Counted from the first letter of the stretch, positions 35,030 through 44,573 are shown. The stretch is DNA of 64,000 nt from Rhodococcus rhodnii (GCA_000720375.1 JOAA01000007.1:62001-126000), one strand, 5' to 3'. The notes: generated from the letters alone by a model not told the origin. Numbers and translations: made by a program.

Positions 35030-35532
35030 CAGCTCTCCGCTTCCTTCGAGGTGGTGTCGGTGAGTTCGGCGACGTAGGCCGCCAGGTTGCGCAGGGTCTG
35101 CTCGCCGCCTTCGACCGCGTGGTACTTCTCGACCGCCTCGTCACGGAGTTCCCTGGTTGGGAACACCGTGCGCATCACGATCCGGGTCTGGTCGCCGACC
35201 TGCTCGAAGGCCAGGATCGACTCGAAGGCGTTGGGGTCGTCGCGGGATTCGCCGTGCAGCAGCGCGATCCGCTCCGGCGGGACGATCTCCTGCCAGGTGA
35301 TCCACTCCTGGTAGTCGGTCCCGTCCGGCCCGTGCATCACGAAGTCCCAGGTCCCGCCGACGTGGAACTCGAAGGACCGCGTGGTGGTGGAGAACCCCTC
35401 CGGTCCCCACCACCGCGACAGGTGCCGCACCTGCGTGAACGCTTCGAACACCAGCTCCCGTGGTGCGCTGATGACCCGGGACATCACGATCTCGCGGTCC
35501 GCGGTCGCGCTGCGGCTACTGGTCGTCGCCAT
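35029..35532 (-). CDS. SRPBCC/AHSA1-like protein
   Basis: This 167-residue protein has the START/Bet v1-like fold of activator of Hsp90 ATPase 1-like proteins. The markers are VISAPRELVFEAFTQVRHLSRWWGP, VGGTWDFVMHGPDG and FPTRELRDEA. Such proteins bind small hydrophobic ligands and commonly follow an ArsR repressor. Here the gene overlaps the ArsR stop by 17 bases and shares one base with the downstream DHFR-like gene, so all three are one translationally coupled unit. Confidence 0.9.
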   Translation of the reverse strand: MATTSSRSATADREIVMSRVISAPRELVFEAFTQVRHLSRWWGPEGFSTTTRSFEFHVGGTWDFVMHGPDGTDYQEWITWQEIVPPERIALLHGESRDDPNAFESILAFEQVGDQTRIVMRTVFPTRELRDEAVEKYHAVEGGEQTLRNLAAYVAELTDTTSKEAES

Positions 35533-35878
35533 CCGGTGATTCCTCCTGCCTTGCCTGTTTCAGGTCCTGCACGTACTCGTCCAGCCGGTCGAAGGTGCCG
35601 CTCCAGAACCGCTCGAAGCCGCCCAGCCACTCGTGCACCGGCCGCAGCCCGCGGGCGTCCAGGCCGTACAGCCGCTGCTTGCCCGCCCCGCGGACCCGCA
35701 CCAGCCCGACCTCCCGGAGCACCCGCAGGTGCTTGGACGCCTGCGGCTGACTCATTCCCAGATTCCGCGCCAGCTCGGTCACCGGCCGCTCGCCGCCCCG
35801 CAGCAGGACGAGGATCTCCCGCCGCTGCGGCTCGGCGATCGCGTTGAACGCGTCTGAGGTGGTCGCCGCTCGTGCCAT
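35516..35878 (-). CDS. ArsR-family winged-helix regulator
   Basis: This protein of about 120 residues has the ArsR winged helix (FNAIAEPQRREILVLLRGGE, then LGMSQPQASKHLRVLREVGL). There is no cysteine metal-sensing motif, which fits the PadR/ArsR-like repressors that partner with SRPBCC proteins. The start is uncertain between ATG 35878 and ATG 35890. It heads the operon and probably controls its own transcription. The divergent gene to its right encodes a SUFU-like protein. Confidence 0.88.
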   Translation of the reverse strand: MARAATTSDAFNAIAEPQRREILVLLRGGERPVTELARNLGMSQPQASKHLRVLREVGLVRVRGAGKQRLYGLDARGLRPVHEWLGGFERFWSGTFDRLDEYVQDLKQARQEESPDGDDQ

Positions 35879-35959
35879 GGCGGCCATCATATGCCCATAT
35901 CGGAATGCGTCAACGTTGGGAATCTCGACGTACGTTTCGCGACGCGAGGATGGGTCCCC

Positions 35960-36529
35960 ATGGGCCAGCAGATCGAGTCCGGGCCACTGCACCACCACCT
36001 GCAGACCTACGCCGGCGAGCACAGAGGAACCGAGTCAAAGCCACACGACAAACCAGGCCACCAGTACACCCTCGACCGGTTCGACCACCCCAGCGGAATC
36101 ACCACCATCACCAGCAACGGCCTCCGCCACATCGAGGACGCACCGTTCGCCGAAGAAATCGCCTGCACACTCCAAACCCCACAAGCCGGGTACGCACGCG
36201 CGATCGTCGGAGCAGTGTGCGAGTTCATCACCCTGACACGTACCGGCATCGACTTCGGCCAAGTCATCGATAACCACAGCGAACTCTTCAACGGGACGGC
36301 CAAAGAAGGTCTACTCGCGACCACACATCCCTGCTTCGACAAGGACTTCAACTACCTCACGCGGAACTCCGCCCGCATACGTGGCACCGTCGAACTGCAG
36401 ATCGTCACCCTCCTGCCGATCACCCGCCACGAGATCGAGCTCGCCATGCAGGACGTCGACCTGCTTTACAGGCACTGGCACAAAACTCACCCAGATTTGC
36501 TCGACATCACCAGACCGTCCACGACGTGA
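35960..36529 (+). CDS. Suppressor-of-fused (SUFU) domain protein
   Basis: This protein of about 189 residues resembles bacterial SUFU-domain proteins. The markers are YTLDRFDHPSGITTITSNGL, the EEIACTLQTPQAGYAR strand, a D-N-H-S-E-L helix start and a C-terminal LQIVTLLPITRHEIELA strand-helix unit. In bacteria SUFU proteins are often immunity proteins against secreted toxins, but no toxin gene is adjacent here. The start at ATG 35960 has GAGG ten bases upstream; ATG 35891 would add 23 residues and reach into the ArsR promoter region. Function is inferred from family only. Confidence 0.7.
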   Translation: MGQQIESGPLHHHLQTYAGEHRGTESKPHDKPGHQYTLDRFDHPSGITTITSNGLRHIEDAPFAEEIACTLQTPQAGYARAIVGAVCEFITLTRTGIDFGQVIDNHSELFNGTAKEGLLATTHPCFDKDFNYLTRNSARIRGTVELQIVTLLPITRHEIELAMQDVDLLYRHWHKTHPDLLDITRPSTT

Positions 36530-36591
36530 TCACGTCGAGTCGCGGGTGGTTCTCACGGCGGCCACCCGTGACTCCGGGATGTAGGAACTGG

Positions 36592-36750
36592 AATCAGTCG
36601 GCGCAGCCTGGCCGGAAGTTCCTGACGGTTGCGGTACTCGACGCACACGGCGTCGGAATCGCCAGCTGGATACACTCCGGTCAGCTCCGATGTGAAGGTC
36701 TCGAAGGGGGCGAACATCGCGCGGAACGCGGGAACGATCGCGGCCTTGCC
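36592..36750 (-). pseudogene. Possible SnoaL-like gene remnant in the 356-bp gap
   Basis: The 36530-36885 gap between the SUFU and AraC genes has no convincing complete gene. On the minus strand a stretch reads like the middle of a SnoaL/NTF2-fold protein (AFRAMFAPFETFTSELTGVY, then GDSDAVCVEYRNRQELPA). It lacks a start, a ribosome binding site and the rest of the fold. It may be a decayed remnant; the similarity is from memory and weak. Confidence 0.35.
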
Positions 36751-36885
36751 AGCGTGTGGCGAGAAGGGAGTTTTCGCACGATCCGCACGAAAATCATGCA
36801 TCCTGGGCGTCCGGCAGTCTGTCGGTTCGCTGTCGTGGCCGAGCTTTTCACGCAAGGCTTACAAAACGGTCGGGAAAATTCGGCC

Positions 36886-37734
36886 ATGACGATAGACGAC
36901 TGTTCCGTTCGTCAACCCGGGGGACGCTTTCTTTCGATCTTCGAACGTCAGTGGGACGGCGTGAAGGTCGAGATCGCCCGATGGCACTCGGGTCCGTCGA
37001 ACGAAGGCTTGTGCCATCTGGACGACCACACGGTTTTCGTCACCTTGGCAGGTGCGACACATCGCACCGTGGCCACTTTGGACACTGGTGACCAGTACAT
37101 CGGGGCCGATTTCCCTGGCGCCGTCACGTTCATTCCGGCCGGCGTGAGACGGCACGCGTTTCACGAGACCGGCGTGATCGACTTCGTCACGATCGGTGTG
37201 CGTCAGGCCTTGATTCCACCGGACGCGGTCGAGCTGCGCGGGTTCACCAACCAACCTGACCCGGTAATCCACCGCCTCGCGCTGAAGTTCCGCAACGAAG
37301 CGCAGGCGACCGGTTGTCCGGGTGCTTTGTTCGTCGACAATCTCGCAGCGTCACTGTCTTCGCACCTGCTCCACAAATACTCGGCGGGCGCACCCCGGCC
37401 GAAGTCCGTTGTCGTTGAACGAAAGCGACTACTGCAGGTCCTCGACCACATCCGAGACCACCTCGCAGACGACTTGGCGCTGGCCAAACTCGCGGCACTG
37501 GCGGACATGGACGTCTATCAGTTCGCCCGTGGTTTCAAACGGGCCACCGGCCAGTCGCCGCACCGGTACGTGATCGGACAGCGGGTGGAGCGGGCCGCTG
37601 AACTGCTGACCCGATCCACCCAGCCGATCGCCGACATCGCCCACGAGGTCGGTTTCTCCAGTCAAAGCCACTTGACCACCACATTCCGCAAGCTGATCGG
37701 CGAGACTCCGCTCGCATACCGCGAAGGCCATTAG
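36886..37734 (+). CDS. AraC-family transcriptional regulator
   Basis: This 282-residue regulator has an N-terminal cupin-like ligand domain (about residues 20-120, ending near RHAFHETGVIDFVTIG). The C-terminal double helix-turn-helix of AraC proteins follows (about 180-282). Its first motif is LAKLAALADMDVYQFARGFK and its second is PIADIAHEVGFSSQSHLTTT. Its stop overlaps that of the convergent molybdenum hydroxylase subunit within the bases TTAG (37731-37734). It may respond to the aldehyde or aromatic substrate of that enzyme (inference). Confidence 0.88.
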   Translation: MTIDDCSVRQPGGRFLSIFERQWDGVKVEIARWHSGPSNEGLCHLDDHTVFVTLAGATHRTVATLDTGDQYIGADFPGAVTFIPAGVRRHAFHETGVIDFVTIGVRQALIPPDAVELRGFTNQPDPVIHRLALKFRNEAQATGCPGALFVDNLAASLSSHLLHKYSAGAPRPKSVVVERKRLLQVLDHIRDHLADDLALAKLAALADMDVYQFARGFKRATGQSPHRYVIGQRVERAAELLTRSTQPIADIAHEVGFSSQSHLTTTFRKLIGETPLAYREGH

Positions 37735-39920
37735 ATCAACGTGTCGGGCGTGATCGGCAAGTCCCGGACGCGGCGACCCGTCGCGTGAAAGACCGCGTTC
37801 GCGATCGCCGCCGTCGCGCCATTGCTCGCCAGTTCACCGATCCCCCTCGCCCCGATTTCGCTGGCGAGCGGGTCGGCTTTGTCGACGAACGCGACATCGA
37901 CGTCCGGCACGTCAGCTTCGACGGGCACCAGGTAACCGGACAGGTTCGGAGTGAGAATCCGGCCAAGGTGTTCGTCGACCAGCGTGTGTTCGGTCAACGC
38001 CGTGCCCAAGCCCCAAATCATGCCGCCGACCGCTTGACTGCGCGCGGTTTTCGCGTTCAGCACGCGCCCGATATCAAATGCGCCCGCCAACCGGGTCACG
38101 CGCACCTCGCCGGTCACCACATCCACGCGGACTTCCGCGAACACGGCGCCGTACGACCGGTTCATCTGCGTACCGGCAGGCCAGGTCGCTTCCCCATCTA
38201 TCGCGCCATGCCGCCGCACTATGTCGGCATAGGTTTCATGACGGCGTGGATCCATCCGATGGAACAAACGTCCCTCAGCCACAGCGACATGCGCCGCAGG
38301 GACGCGATACAGCGGCGAACGAGGGTCCGCGACAGCAATGGCAATCACTTTGTCCCGGATGAGGGTTCCGGCGTGGTGCGCGGCCGTACCCACGCTCGCC
38401 GCAGTGCGGGAGCCTGCGCCGGGAGCGCTCCGTGCGAAGGTTGTGTCGCCGAGTTCAAAGTGCACCGACTCGACTGACGCGCCCAAAGCGTCCGCGACAA
38501 CCTGGGTGATGATCGTGTACGTCCCTGTGCCGATGTCCTGGGTCGCGGAGCGGACAAGCACTGCGCCGTCTGGCCCGAGGCGGATCGTGACTGTCGCGGT
38601 GCTGACGTAGGTCGGGTGGAACGCGGTCGCCATGCCGATACCGATCCAGTGCCCGTCGCGTCGCGTTGATCGCGGCTTCGGCAGCCGGTCAGGCCAGTCG
38701 AACAGCTCACTGCCAAGCCGGTAGCAGTCACGCAGGAACTTACCTGTCCCCCAAGGAGTTTCGGGGTTTTCCGGGTCGTGGGTGGAGTAGTTGCGCAGGC
38801 GCACTTCGAGCGGGTTGACGCCGATGGTGTGGCTCAGCTCGTCCATGATCGCCTCGAGCGCGTAGCCGCCGACGCCCGAGGGCGCGCGCATCGGCGTGGG
38901 TGTGCCGAGGTTGAGCCGCACCACCCGCCGGATCAACTCCGCGTTCGGACACGCGTACAACTGTGTCGTGGCATCCATGTCCTCCCAGGAAACGTCGTTG
39001 AACATGGACGTCTGGGACACGGCGTTGTGCACGAAGACGGTGATCTTACCGTCTCGGTTCGCGCCGACGGCCAACTCCTGGATCGTCTCGGCGCGATGAC
39101 CGTGCATTGTGTACGACTGCGCCCGAGTCAGCACGAGTTTCACCGGCCTGCCCAGGTTTCTGGCTATCGCCGCGATGATGAACGTGTGCGGCCACACGTA
39201 CCCCTTGCATCCGAATCCGCCGCCGAGATAGGGCGAGATCACGCGGACGTGTTCTTCGTCGATGCCCAGCATTTCCGCGACTTTCGGCTGGGTGAACGCC
39301 AGCGCTTGTGTGGTCTCGTACAGCGTAAGGTGATCGCCGCTCCACACCGCGGTCGTCGCTGCGGGCTCTATCGGATTGTGGTGCTGCATCGATGTTTTGT
39401 ACCTGCCGCTCACCCGCACCGGTGCCTGCGCCAAGGCGCCATGCGGATCACCTCGGCGATATTCGTACCGAAGCCCGAACGGGCCGCCTTCCGGTACGAA
39501 GGCCCGGTCGAGATTGGCTTCGAGTGATACGTCCGGCTTCTCCGCCATGTAGTCGACTTGGACCAGCGTGGCCGCGTACCTGGCTCTCTCCAGGGTGTCC
39601 GCGATGACGACCGCCACGATCTGTCCACTGTGGTGGATTACGTCGTCCTGCAACGGAACAAGCGTTTGGCCATAGACCCAGGGGTGTTCCGGTGGCTGGT
39701 GGGCGAACCGCGGACCGTTGTGATGCGTCACCACGCTGAGCACGCCAGGCGCGCGGGCAGCCCGATCGGTATCTGTCCGCGTGATCCTGCCTCGCGCGAT
39801 CGTGCTGGTCACCAGCACAGCATGGGCGAGGCCAGGTACCGGTTGGTCCGCTGCGTACTTGGCCGCACCGGTGACTTTGGCGCGGCCGTCCACCCGATCC
39901 AGTGGTTTGCCGACGATCAT
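37731..39920 (-). CDS. Molybdenum hydroxylase large subunit (PaoC/XdhA-like)
   Basis: This 729-residue subunit should bind the molybdenum-cytosine dinucleotide cofactor. The N-terminal domain (about 1-110) and the second domain match xanthine dehydrogenase family members, with GGGFGCKGYVWPH and a late GARGIGE motif carrying the catalytic Glu. Subunit order and lengths match the periplasmic aldehyde oxidoreductase PaoABC type: an exported 2Fe-2S subunit, an FAD subunit and this one. It has no signal of its own and would be co-exported with the Tat-bearing iron-sulfur subunit. Its ATG overlaps the FAD subunit stop (ATGA). Confidence 0.9.
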   Translation of the reverse strand: MIVGKPLDRVDGRAKVTGAAKYAADQPVPGLAHAVLVTSTIARGRITRTDTDRAARAPGVLSVVTHHNGPRFAHQPPEHPWVYGQTLVPLQDDVIHHSGQIVAVVIADTLERARYAATLVQVDYMAEKPDVSLEANLDRAFVPEGGPFGLRYEYRRGDPHGALAQAPVRVSGRYKTSMQHHNPIEPAATTAVWSGDHLTLYETTQALAFTQPKVAEMLGIDEEHVRVISPYLGGGFGCKGYVWPHTFIIAAIARNLGRPVKLVLTRAQSYTMHGHRAETIQELAVGANRDGKITVFVHNAVSQTSMFNDVSWEDMDATTQLYACPNAELIRRVVRLNLGTPTPMRAPSGVGGYALEAIMDELSHTIGVNPLEVRLRNYSTHDPENPETPWGTGKFLRDCYRLGSELFDWPDRLPKPRSTRRDGHWIGIGMATAFHPTYVSTATVTIRLGPDGAVLVRSATQDIGTGTYTIITQVVADALGASVESVHFELGDTTFARSAPGAGSRTAASVGTAAHHAGTLIRDKVIAIAVADPRSPLYRVPAAHVAVAEGRLFHRMDPRRHETYADIVRRHGAIDGEATWPAGTQMNRSYGAVFAEVRVDVVTGEVRVTRLAGAFDIGRVLNAKTARSQAVGGMIWGLGTALTEHTLVDEHLGRILTPNLSGYLVPVEADVPDVDVAFVDKADPLASEIGARGIGELASNGATAAIANAVFHATGRRVRDLPITPDTLI

Positions 39921-40872
39921 CGTGCACCGTCCAAGGCTTCGCGGACAGTGCGCTTCAGCAGTTCGACCTTGAAGCCGTTGTGCGCCTTCGGAATCGCTCC
40001 GCGGACCGCCGCTTCCGCAGCCTGGTCCATGAGGCTCTTGGTCAACCGCTTACCGCGCAACACGTCTTCAGCCATCACCGATCGCCACGGTTTCGGTGCG
40101 ACACCGCCGAACGCCAACCTGACGTCGTGCACCACCCCGCCTCGGGTGTGCAACAAAACCGCTACGGAGACCAACGCGAATTCAAAGGAAGCCCGGTCCC
40201 GTACCTTGATATACCGGGAGAACCCCGGTGTCTTGGGAATCTCCACACCGGTGATCAACTCTCCTGGCCGCAACACGGTTTCCACGTGCGGAGTGTCGCC
40301 AGGAAGTACGTAGAAATCACGGATCGGCACTGGCTGGCGCCCCTCGATCAGCACCCGGGCGTCCAATGCTGTCAAGGCGACCGCGAGGTCCGATGGATGT
40401 ACCTTGATACACGAATCACTGCCACCGAAAACGGCGTGCCACCGGTTCTGGCCGCCGATCGCGGGGCAACCAGTACCTGGCGAGCGCGTGTTGCACGGCA
40501 TCACGGAATCTCGGAAGTACCAGCACCTGGTGCGCTGCATCAGATTTCCGCCGATGCTCGCCATGTTACGCACCTGTCCGGACGCGGACGCCAGCAATGC
40601 CTGCGACACCATGGGAAAGCCGTCGCGGACAAGCGGATTCTGGGCGACGTCAGCCATCCGCGCCAACGCGCCGATCCGGACCCCGTTTTGCTCCTGCGTG
40701 ACCCTGGCCAATGGCACCGGATTCACATCGATGACGAGATCCGGCGCTTGCACGCCGTCCCGCATCAGATTCAGCAATTCAGTCCCGCCCGCGACAAAGC
40801 AGTCCCCGGCCCACTGGCCAACCGAACCGCCTCGGCTGGCGAATCCACCCTGACGTAACGGAAATCCTTCAC
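39917..40872 (-). CDS. Molybdenum hydroxylase FAD subunit (PaoB-like), frameshifted near its start
   Basis: The protein binds FAD and passes electrons between the molybdenum centre and an acceptor. Downstream of about residue 30 the family sequence is clear: [31 protein letters not shown], and a 4Fe-4S-type cysteine loop ([13 protein letters not shown]) as in PaoB. The true start is GTG 40872, overlapping the upstream TGA (GTGA), with family-like [20 protein letters not shown]. That frame, however, runs into TGA after 33 codons, while the rest of the domain lies in another frame. One base appears to be missing near 40795-40805. Either the gene is inactivated or the base is a sequencing error. 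Confidence 0.8.
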
Positions 40873-41408
40873 CCCGACACCTCCCGGATCGCCCGCACGA
40901 TGTTCGGATACGCACTGCAGCGGCACAGGTTGCCGCTCATCTGCTCCCGGATCTCCGCATCCGAGTCGGGTTTTCGCTCAGCGAGCATGCCGATCGCGGA
41001 CATGATCTGCCCCGGCGTGCAGAAACCGCACTGCAGGGCGTCATTCCGGATGAACGCATCCTGCAGCGGATGCCGAACGCCCTCGATCGTCACGATCTGA
41101 GCGCCTTCCTGCATCACCGCGAGCGTCAGACAGGATTTCGCCCGCCGCCCGTCGATCAGCACCGTGCAGGCGCCGCATTCGCCGCGATCGCAGCCTTTCT
41201 TGGTGCCAGTCAGACCAATTCGCTCACGCAACGCGTCCAACAGCGTCACCCGCGGCTCAACATCCACCACATGCTTCTCGCCGTTGACCGTCAGCTCAAT
41301 GCCGGCCGAGGCCGCAGCCGGAGCCGGAGCGCTGAACGCCACACCAGCAGCCGCACTGCCCGCGAGCACCTGCCGTCGGGAAATCCCCTCATCACCCATG
41401 CCGCACAT
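40869..41408 (-). CDS. Molybdenum hydroxylase 2Fe-2S subunit with Tat signal (PaoA-like)
   Basis: This protein of about 179 residues has a twin-arginine signal ([16 protein letters not shown]). It then has a plant-type 2Fe-2S ferredoxin domain (C-x4-C-x2-C in [12 protein letters not shown]) and a C-terminal helical 2Fe-2S domain (CGFC and CRC motifs). It carries electrons in an exported three-subunit aldehyde oxidase-type complex. The start may be ATG 41408 or ATG 41399. It heads the three-gene operon, and each junction in the operon overlaps by four bases. Confidence 0.9.
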   Translation of the reverse strand: MCGMGDEGISRRQVLAGSAAAGVAFSAPAPAAASAGIELTVNGEKHVVDVEPRVTLLDALRERIGLTGTKKGCDRGECGACTVLIDGRRAKSCLTLAVMQEGAQIVTIEGVRHPLQDAFIRNDALQCGFCTPGQIMSAIGMLAERKPDSDAEIREQMSGNLCRCSAYPNIVRAIREVSG

Positions 41409-41560
41409 ACAACCGTCAACGACGACATCGGTCTTGCACGTTCTTGCACAGCTGACGTGACCAGGAACGTCGAAGATCAGCAGACCAGCGCGTCAGAGGC
41501 GAGAGCCATCAAGCACTTCCTGCGTTGAACCACGTGGCCGCCGGGACGCGCTTAACGTCC

Positions 41561-42013
41561 TCAGGCGCCCGCTGCTCGTTTGATTGCTTCGCGGATGCGG
41601 AAGTACGAACCACATCGGCAGATGTTCTCGATCTTGTCGATGTCGGCGTCCGTCGGGTTCGGCGTGCGCTTGAGCAACGCCACCGCGGCCATGATCTGCC
41701 CGGGCTGGCAGTACCCGCACTGGGCGACGTCCTGTTCGATCCACGCCTGCTGCACCGGATGCAGCTTGTCGCCGTCGGCGAGTCCTTCGATCGTGGTCAC
41801 GTTACGGCCCGAGCAGTCGGCCACCTCCACGGCGCACGGTTGGATTTCCTTGCCATCCATATGGGACGTACAAGCGCGGCACACTCCTACACCGCAACCG
41901 TACTTGGGCCCCGTGATGCCCAGTTTGTCGCGCAGCACCCACAACAGGGGCAGGTCTGCGGGTGCTTCCACCGTGACGGACTTCCCGTTCACCGTGAAGG
42001 AGTAGCTTGGCAT
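41561..42013 (-). CDS. 2Fe-2S subunit of an isoquinoline oxidoreductase-type enzyme
   Basis: This 150-residue protein has two 2Fe-2S domains. The cysteines of the N-terminal domain are in YGCGVGVCRACT and those of the C-terminal domain in CGYCQPGQI and ICRCGSY. There is no signal peptide. Size and pairing with the large subunit 12 bases downstream match the two-subunit IorA/IorB type of molybdenum hydroxylase, which uses a cytochrome rather than FAD as partner. It is the second iron-sulfur subunit in this region, distinct from the Tat-bearing one next door. Confidence 0.88.
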   Translation of the reverse strand: MPSYSFTVNGKSVTVEAPADLPLLWVLRDKLGITGPKYGCGVGVCRACTSHMDGKEIQPCAVEVADCSGRNVTTIEGLADGDKLHPVQQAWIEQDVAQCGYCQPGQIMAAVALLKRTPNPTDADIDKIENICRCGSYFRIREAIKRAAGA

Positions 42014-42025
42014 TTCGGGATTCTC

Positions 42026-44242
42026 CTAGCGGGCCAACGGTTCGAAGTCGACGGCGAAGTTGATCGGGAAGCTGCGCGGGCTGGTGCCGGTCGCCCGGGC
42101 GTAGGCGTTGGCCACCGCTGCCGCCGCGGCCGGTACGCCCAGCTCGCCCGCGCCGCCTGGCTCGCCGTTCGCCGGCATGATCGTGATGTCCACCGCCGTC
42201 GGTGAGTGCCGTTGCTTGGCGTAGCGGAAGTTCTCGTAGCTGCTCTCCAACGGCAACCCTTTGTCCAGGTGCACGCCCGCCTGCAGGATCGTGGAGATCC
42301 CGTCGGTCAGTCCGCCGAGCAGTTGTGACTCCAGGCCGCGCGGATTGATCGGCCTGCCGACGTCCGCGGCTATCGTGGCCTTGGTGACGCGGGGCTTGCG
42401 GGGGTCATGGGCGTCGATCTCCACCAGGTAGGCCACGCAGGACTTGTACTCCTCGTGGAACCCGATGCCCTGGGCCTGCCCGGACGGCATCTTGCGGCCC
42501 CATTTCCCGCGCTTGGCCACGGTGTCCAGCACGGCGCGGGCGCGGTCGTTCTTGAGCATCGTCCGCCGGAAGTCCACGGGATCCTTGCCGAGCTTGCGGG
42601 CCACCTCGTCGACCAGGATCTCCTCGGAGGTCCGCACGGTCGCCGAGTACACCGAACGCCAGCTCGCGGTGTGCATCTTCAGCGGGATCTCGTTCAGCAG
42701 CTCGGTGATCAGCCCGAAGTTGTACGGGACCTTCTCGGTCAGCGCGAACACGGCCTGGGGAAACAGCGGCGGAGCCAGGTTGGCGAACGCCGCCGACAGC
42801 GCCTCACCGGCACCGGTGCGGAAGTCGGTCTCCACGCTCGCGACCCGGTGCTCGTACGAGATGATCGCCCCACCGAGGTGGCCGACCCGGAGCTTGTGGT
42901 GCGTGGCCCCACGCATCCGGCCGTGCCGGATGTCGTCGGCGCGAGTCCACATGAGACGGATTGGCCGTCCGGTCGCCTTGGAGATCTGGGCCGCTTCGAG
43001 TGCGCCGTCGAAGAACAGCCGCCGTCCGAACGAGCCGCCGCCGCGGGTGACGTGCACGGTCACCTTGCTCTGCGGCAGGCCGACCTCCTTGGCGATGGTC
43101 TTCTGCGTGATGATCGGGTTCTTCAGCGACGACCAGATCTCCGCCCGGTCGGACCGCACGTCCGCGACCGCCGAGTCGGTCTCCATCGGCGCGTGCGGCA
43201 CGAAGGCGAAGTCGAACTCGGCATCGACGTGCCCGGTCAGTGAGCTGAGCGGATTGAGCGGCGGCACCGAGGCTCGCAGCCTGCGCTTGACGTCCACATC
43301 GGACATCTCGTCGACGGTCCCCTTGCCCCAGGTGACCTTGAGCGCCTTGGTCGCCTCGATGGCCTGTCCGAAAGTTTCGGCCACGACCGCAACACCGGAG
43401 GGAATACGCGCGACCGCCAGCACGCCGGGCATGGCCTTGGCGGCGGTGTCGTCGACCGACTGGACGGTCCCGCCGATCGACGGCGGCCGCTTGACCACGG
43501 CCGGCTTCGCGCCCGGGACCCGGATGTCCAGTGCGAACTTGGCCTTGCCTGTCACGATGTCCCTGGCGTCCAGCCGGGTGGCCGGTGTGCCGACGATCCG
43601 CTGCTGGGATTCCGGTTTCGGCTTGGCGGCCACGGCGGGCGCGATGATCTTGGCCGCGGCCGTGGACAGCGAGCCGAATGTGGCGTTGCGACCGTCCGGC
43701 GCGAACACCTTGCTTTCCTTGGTGATCAGCCGGTTGGCCGGGATGTCCCACTTCTCCGCCGCCGCGGTGATCAGTCGGGCCCTGGCCTGGGCAGCGAGCG
43801 CGCGCACGGGGGCGTACAGCGACCGGATCGAGTTGGACCCGCCGGTGGTCTGGTTGAACATCAACTCCGGCCGGGCGTCCGAGAGCACGGCGTCCACATC
43901 GGACAGGCGGGCGTCCAGCTCGTCGGCCGCGATCATCGCGATCGCGGTGGTGATGCCCTGTCCCACCTCGGCTCTGGGCACCTGCACCACAACGCGGTTC
44001 TCGGCGGTGACCTCCAGCACGAGCTGGCCCGAGGTGGGCATCGCCAGCGTGGTCAGCAGATCGCCCAGGTCCACGTAGTCGGTGAGGTCGGGCAGCCCGG
44101 GCACCGCCAAGCCGACCGGCGCCGCGTCGGACGTCAGGCCGAACCTGGCCACGATGGTCAGCGTGGGCACACCGGCCAGGAAGGCGAGCGCCTTGCGACG
44201 GGCGAATTTGTCAGCCGCGGTTTTCTGCCGAGCTTCGCGCAT
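42026..44242 (-). CDS. Molybdopterin-binding large subunit (IorB-like)
   Basis: This 738-residue protein matches the isoquinoline 1-oxidoreductase beta subunit type. An N-terminal RRKALAFLAG stretch followed by a hydrophobic segment looks like a Tat-type signal, so the heterodimer may be exported. Family marks include VEVGQ-type VPRAEVGQGITTAIA, VTRGGGSFGRRLFFDGA and the catalytic Glu region GAGELGVPAAAAAV. The start at ATG 44242 is chosen because the signal follows it. The gene sits upstream of its 2Fe-2S partner. No XdhC/MocA-type cofactor insertion gene is visible nearby. Confidence 0.88.
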   Translation of the reverse strand: MREARQKTAADKFARRKALAFLAGVPTLTIVARFGLTSDAAPVGLAVPGLPDLTDYVDLGDLLTTLAMPTSGQLVLEVTAENRVVVQVPRAEVGQGITTAIAMIAADELDARLSDVDAVLSDARPELMFNQTTGGSNSIRSLYAPVRALAAQARARLITAAAEKWDIPANRLITKESKVFAPDGRNATFGSLSTAAAKIIAPAVAAKPKPESQQRIVGTPATRLDARDIVTGKAKFALDIRVPGAKPAVVKRPPSIGGTVQSVDDTAAKAMPGVLAVARIPSGVAVVAETFGQAIEATKALKVTWGKGTVDEMSDVDVKRRLRASVPPLNPLSSLTGHVDAEFDFAFVPHAPMETDSAVADVRSDRAEIWSSLKNPIITQKTIAKEVGLPQSKVTVHVTRGGGSFGRRLFFDGALEAAQISKATGRPIRLMWTRADDIRHGRMRGATHHKLRVGHLGGAIISYEHRVASVETDFRTGAGEALSAAFANLAPPLFPQAVFALTEKVPYNFGLITELLNEIPLKMHTASWRSVYSATVRTSEEILVDEVARKLGKDPVDFRRTMLKNDRARAVLDTVAKRGKWGRKMPSGQAQGIGFHEEYKSCVAYLVEIDAHDPRKPRVTKATIAADVGRPINPRGLESQLLGGLTDGISTILQAGVHLDKGLPLESSYENFRYAKQRHSPTAVDITIMPANGEPGGAGELGVPAAAAAVANAYARATGTSPRSFPINFAVDFEPLAR

Positions 44243-44573
44243 GTTATCTTGTTTCTCCGGGAGGATTTCCGGCCTCGGTCGAATTGCCCAAGTTTTAATG
44301 CACCGCCGCGGTGACGGCACCCCGCCAGCCCGGGCAGCAGGTCTTGCCGACCGGTGACACGGAACCGTCGTTCAGTTTCGCCGCACTGGCCTGGGGTGCG
44401 ACCAGGCCAGCGCCGACGACCGCAGAACTGTTGCCAGACCAGGGAATCACGCCCCCAGGCAGGGTTTGACGACAGAGCTGAGTCACCAAGCAGGTAGCCC
44501 GGCGAGACAGAACGGAATGGCGGTTCAGTTCCAGGGACTGTAGCCGCATCCCCCAGATGGGGCAAGCCGAACA

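Noticed and set aside
40780..40810. Programmed -1 frameshifting in the FAD subunit
   Set aside because: No classic slippery heptamer or downstream structure is visible, so a simple base loss or sequencing error is more likely.
44295..44549. Minus-strand open frame of 84 codons in the gap before the conservon
   Set aside because: There is no ribosome binding site and no similarity, and it overlaps a region with regulatory features; kept only as intergenic.
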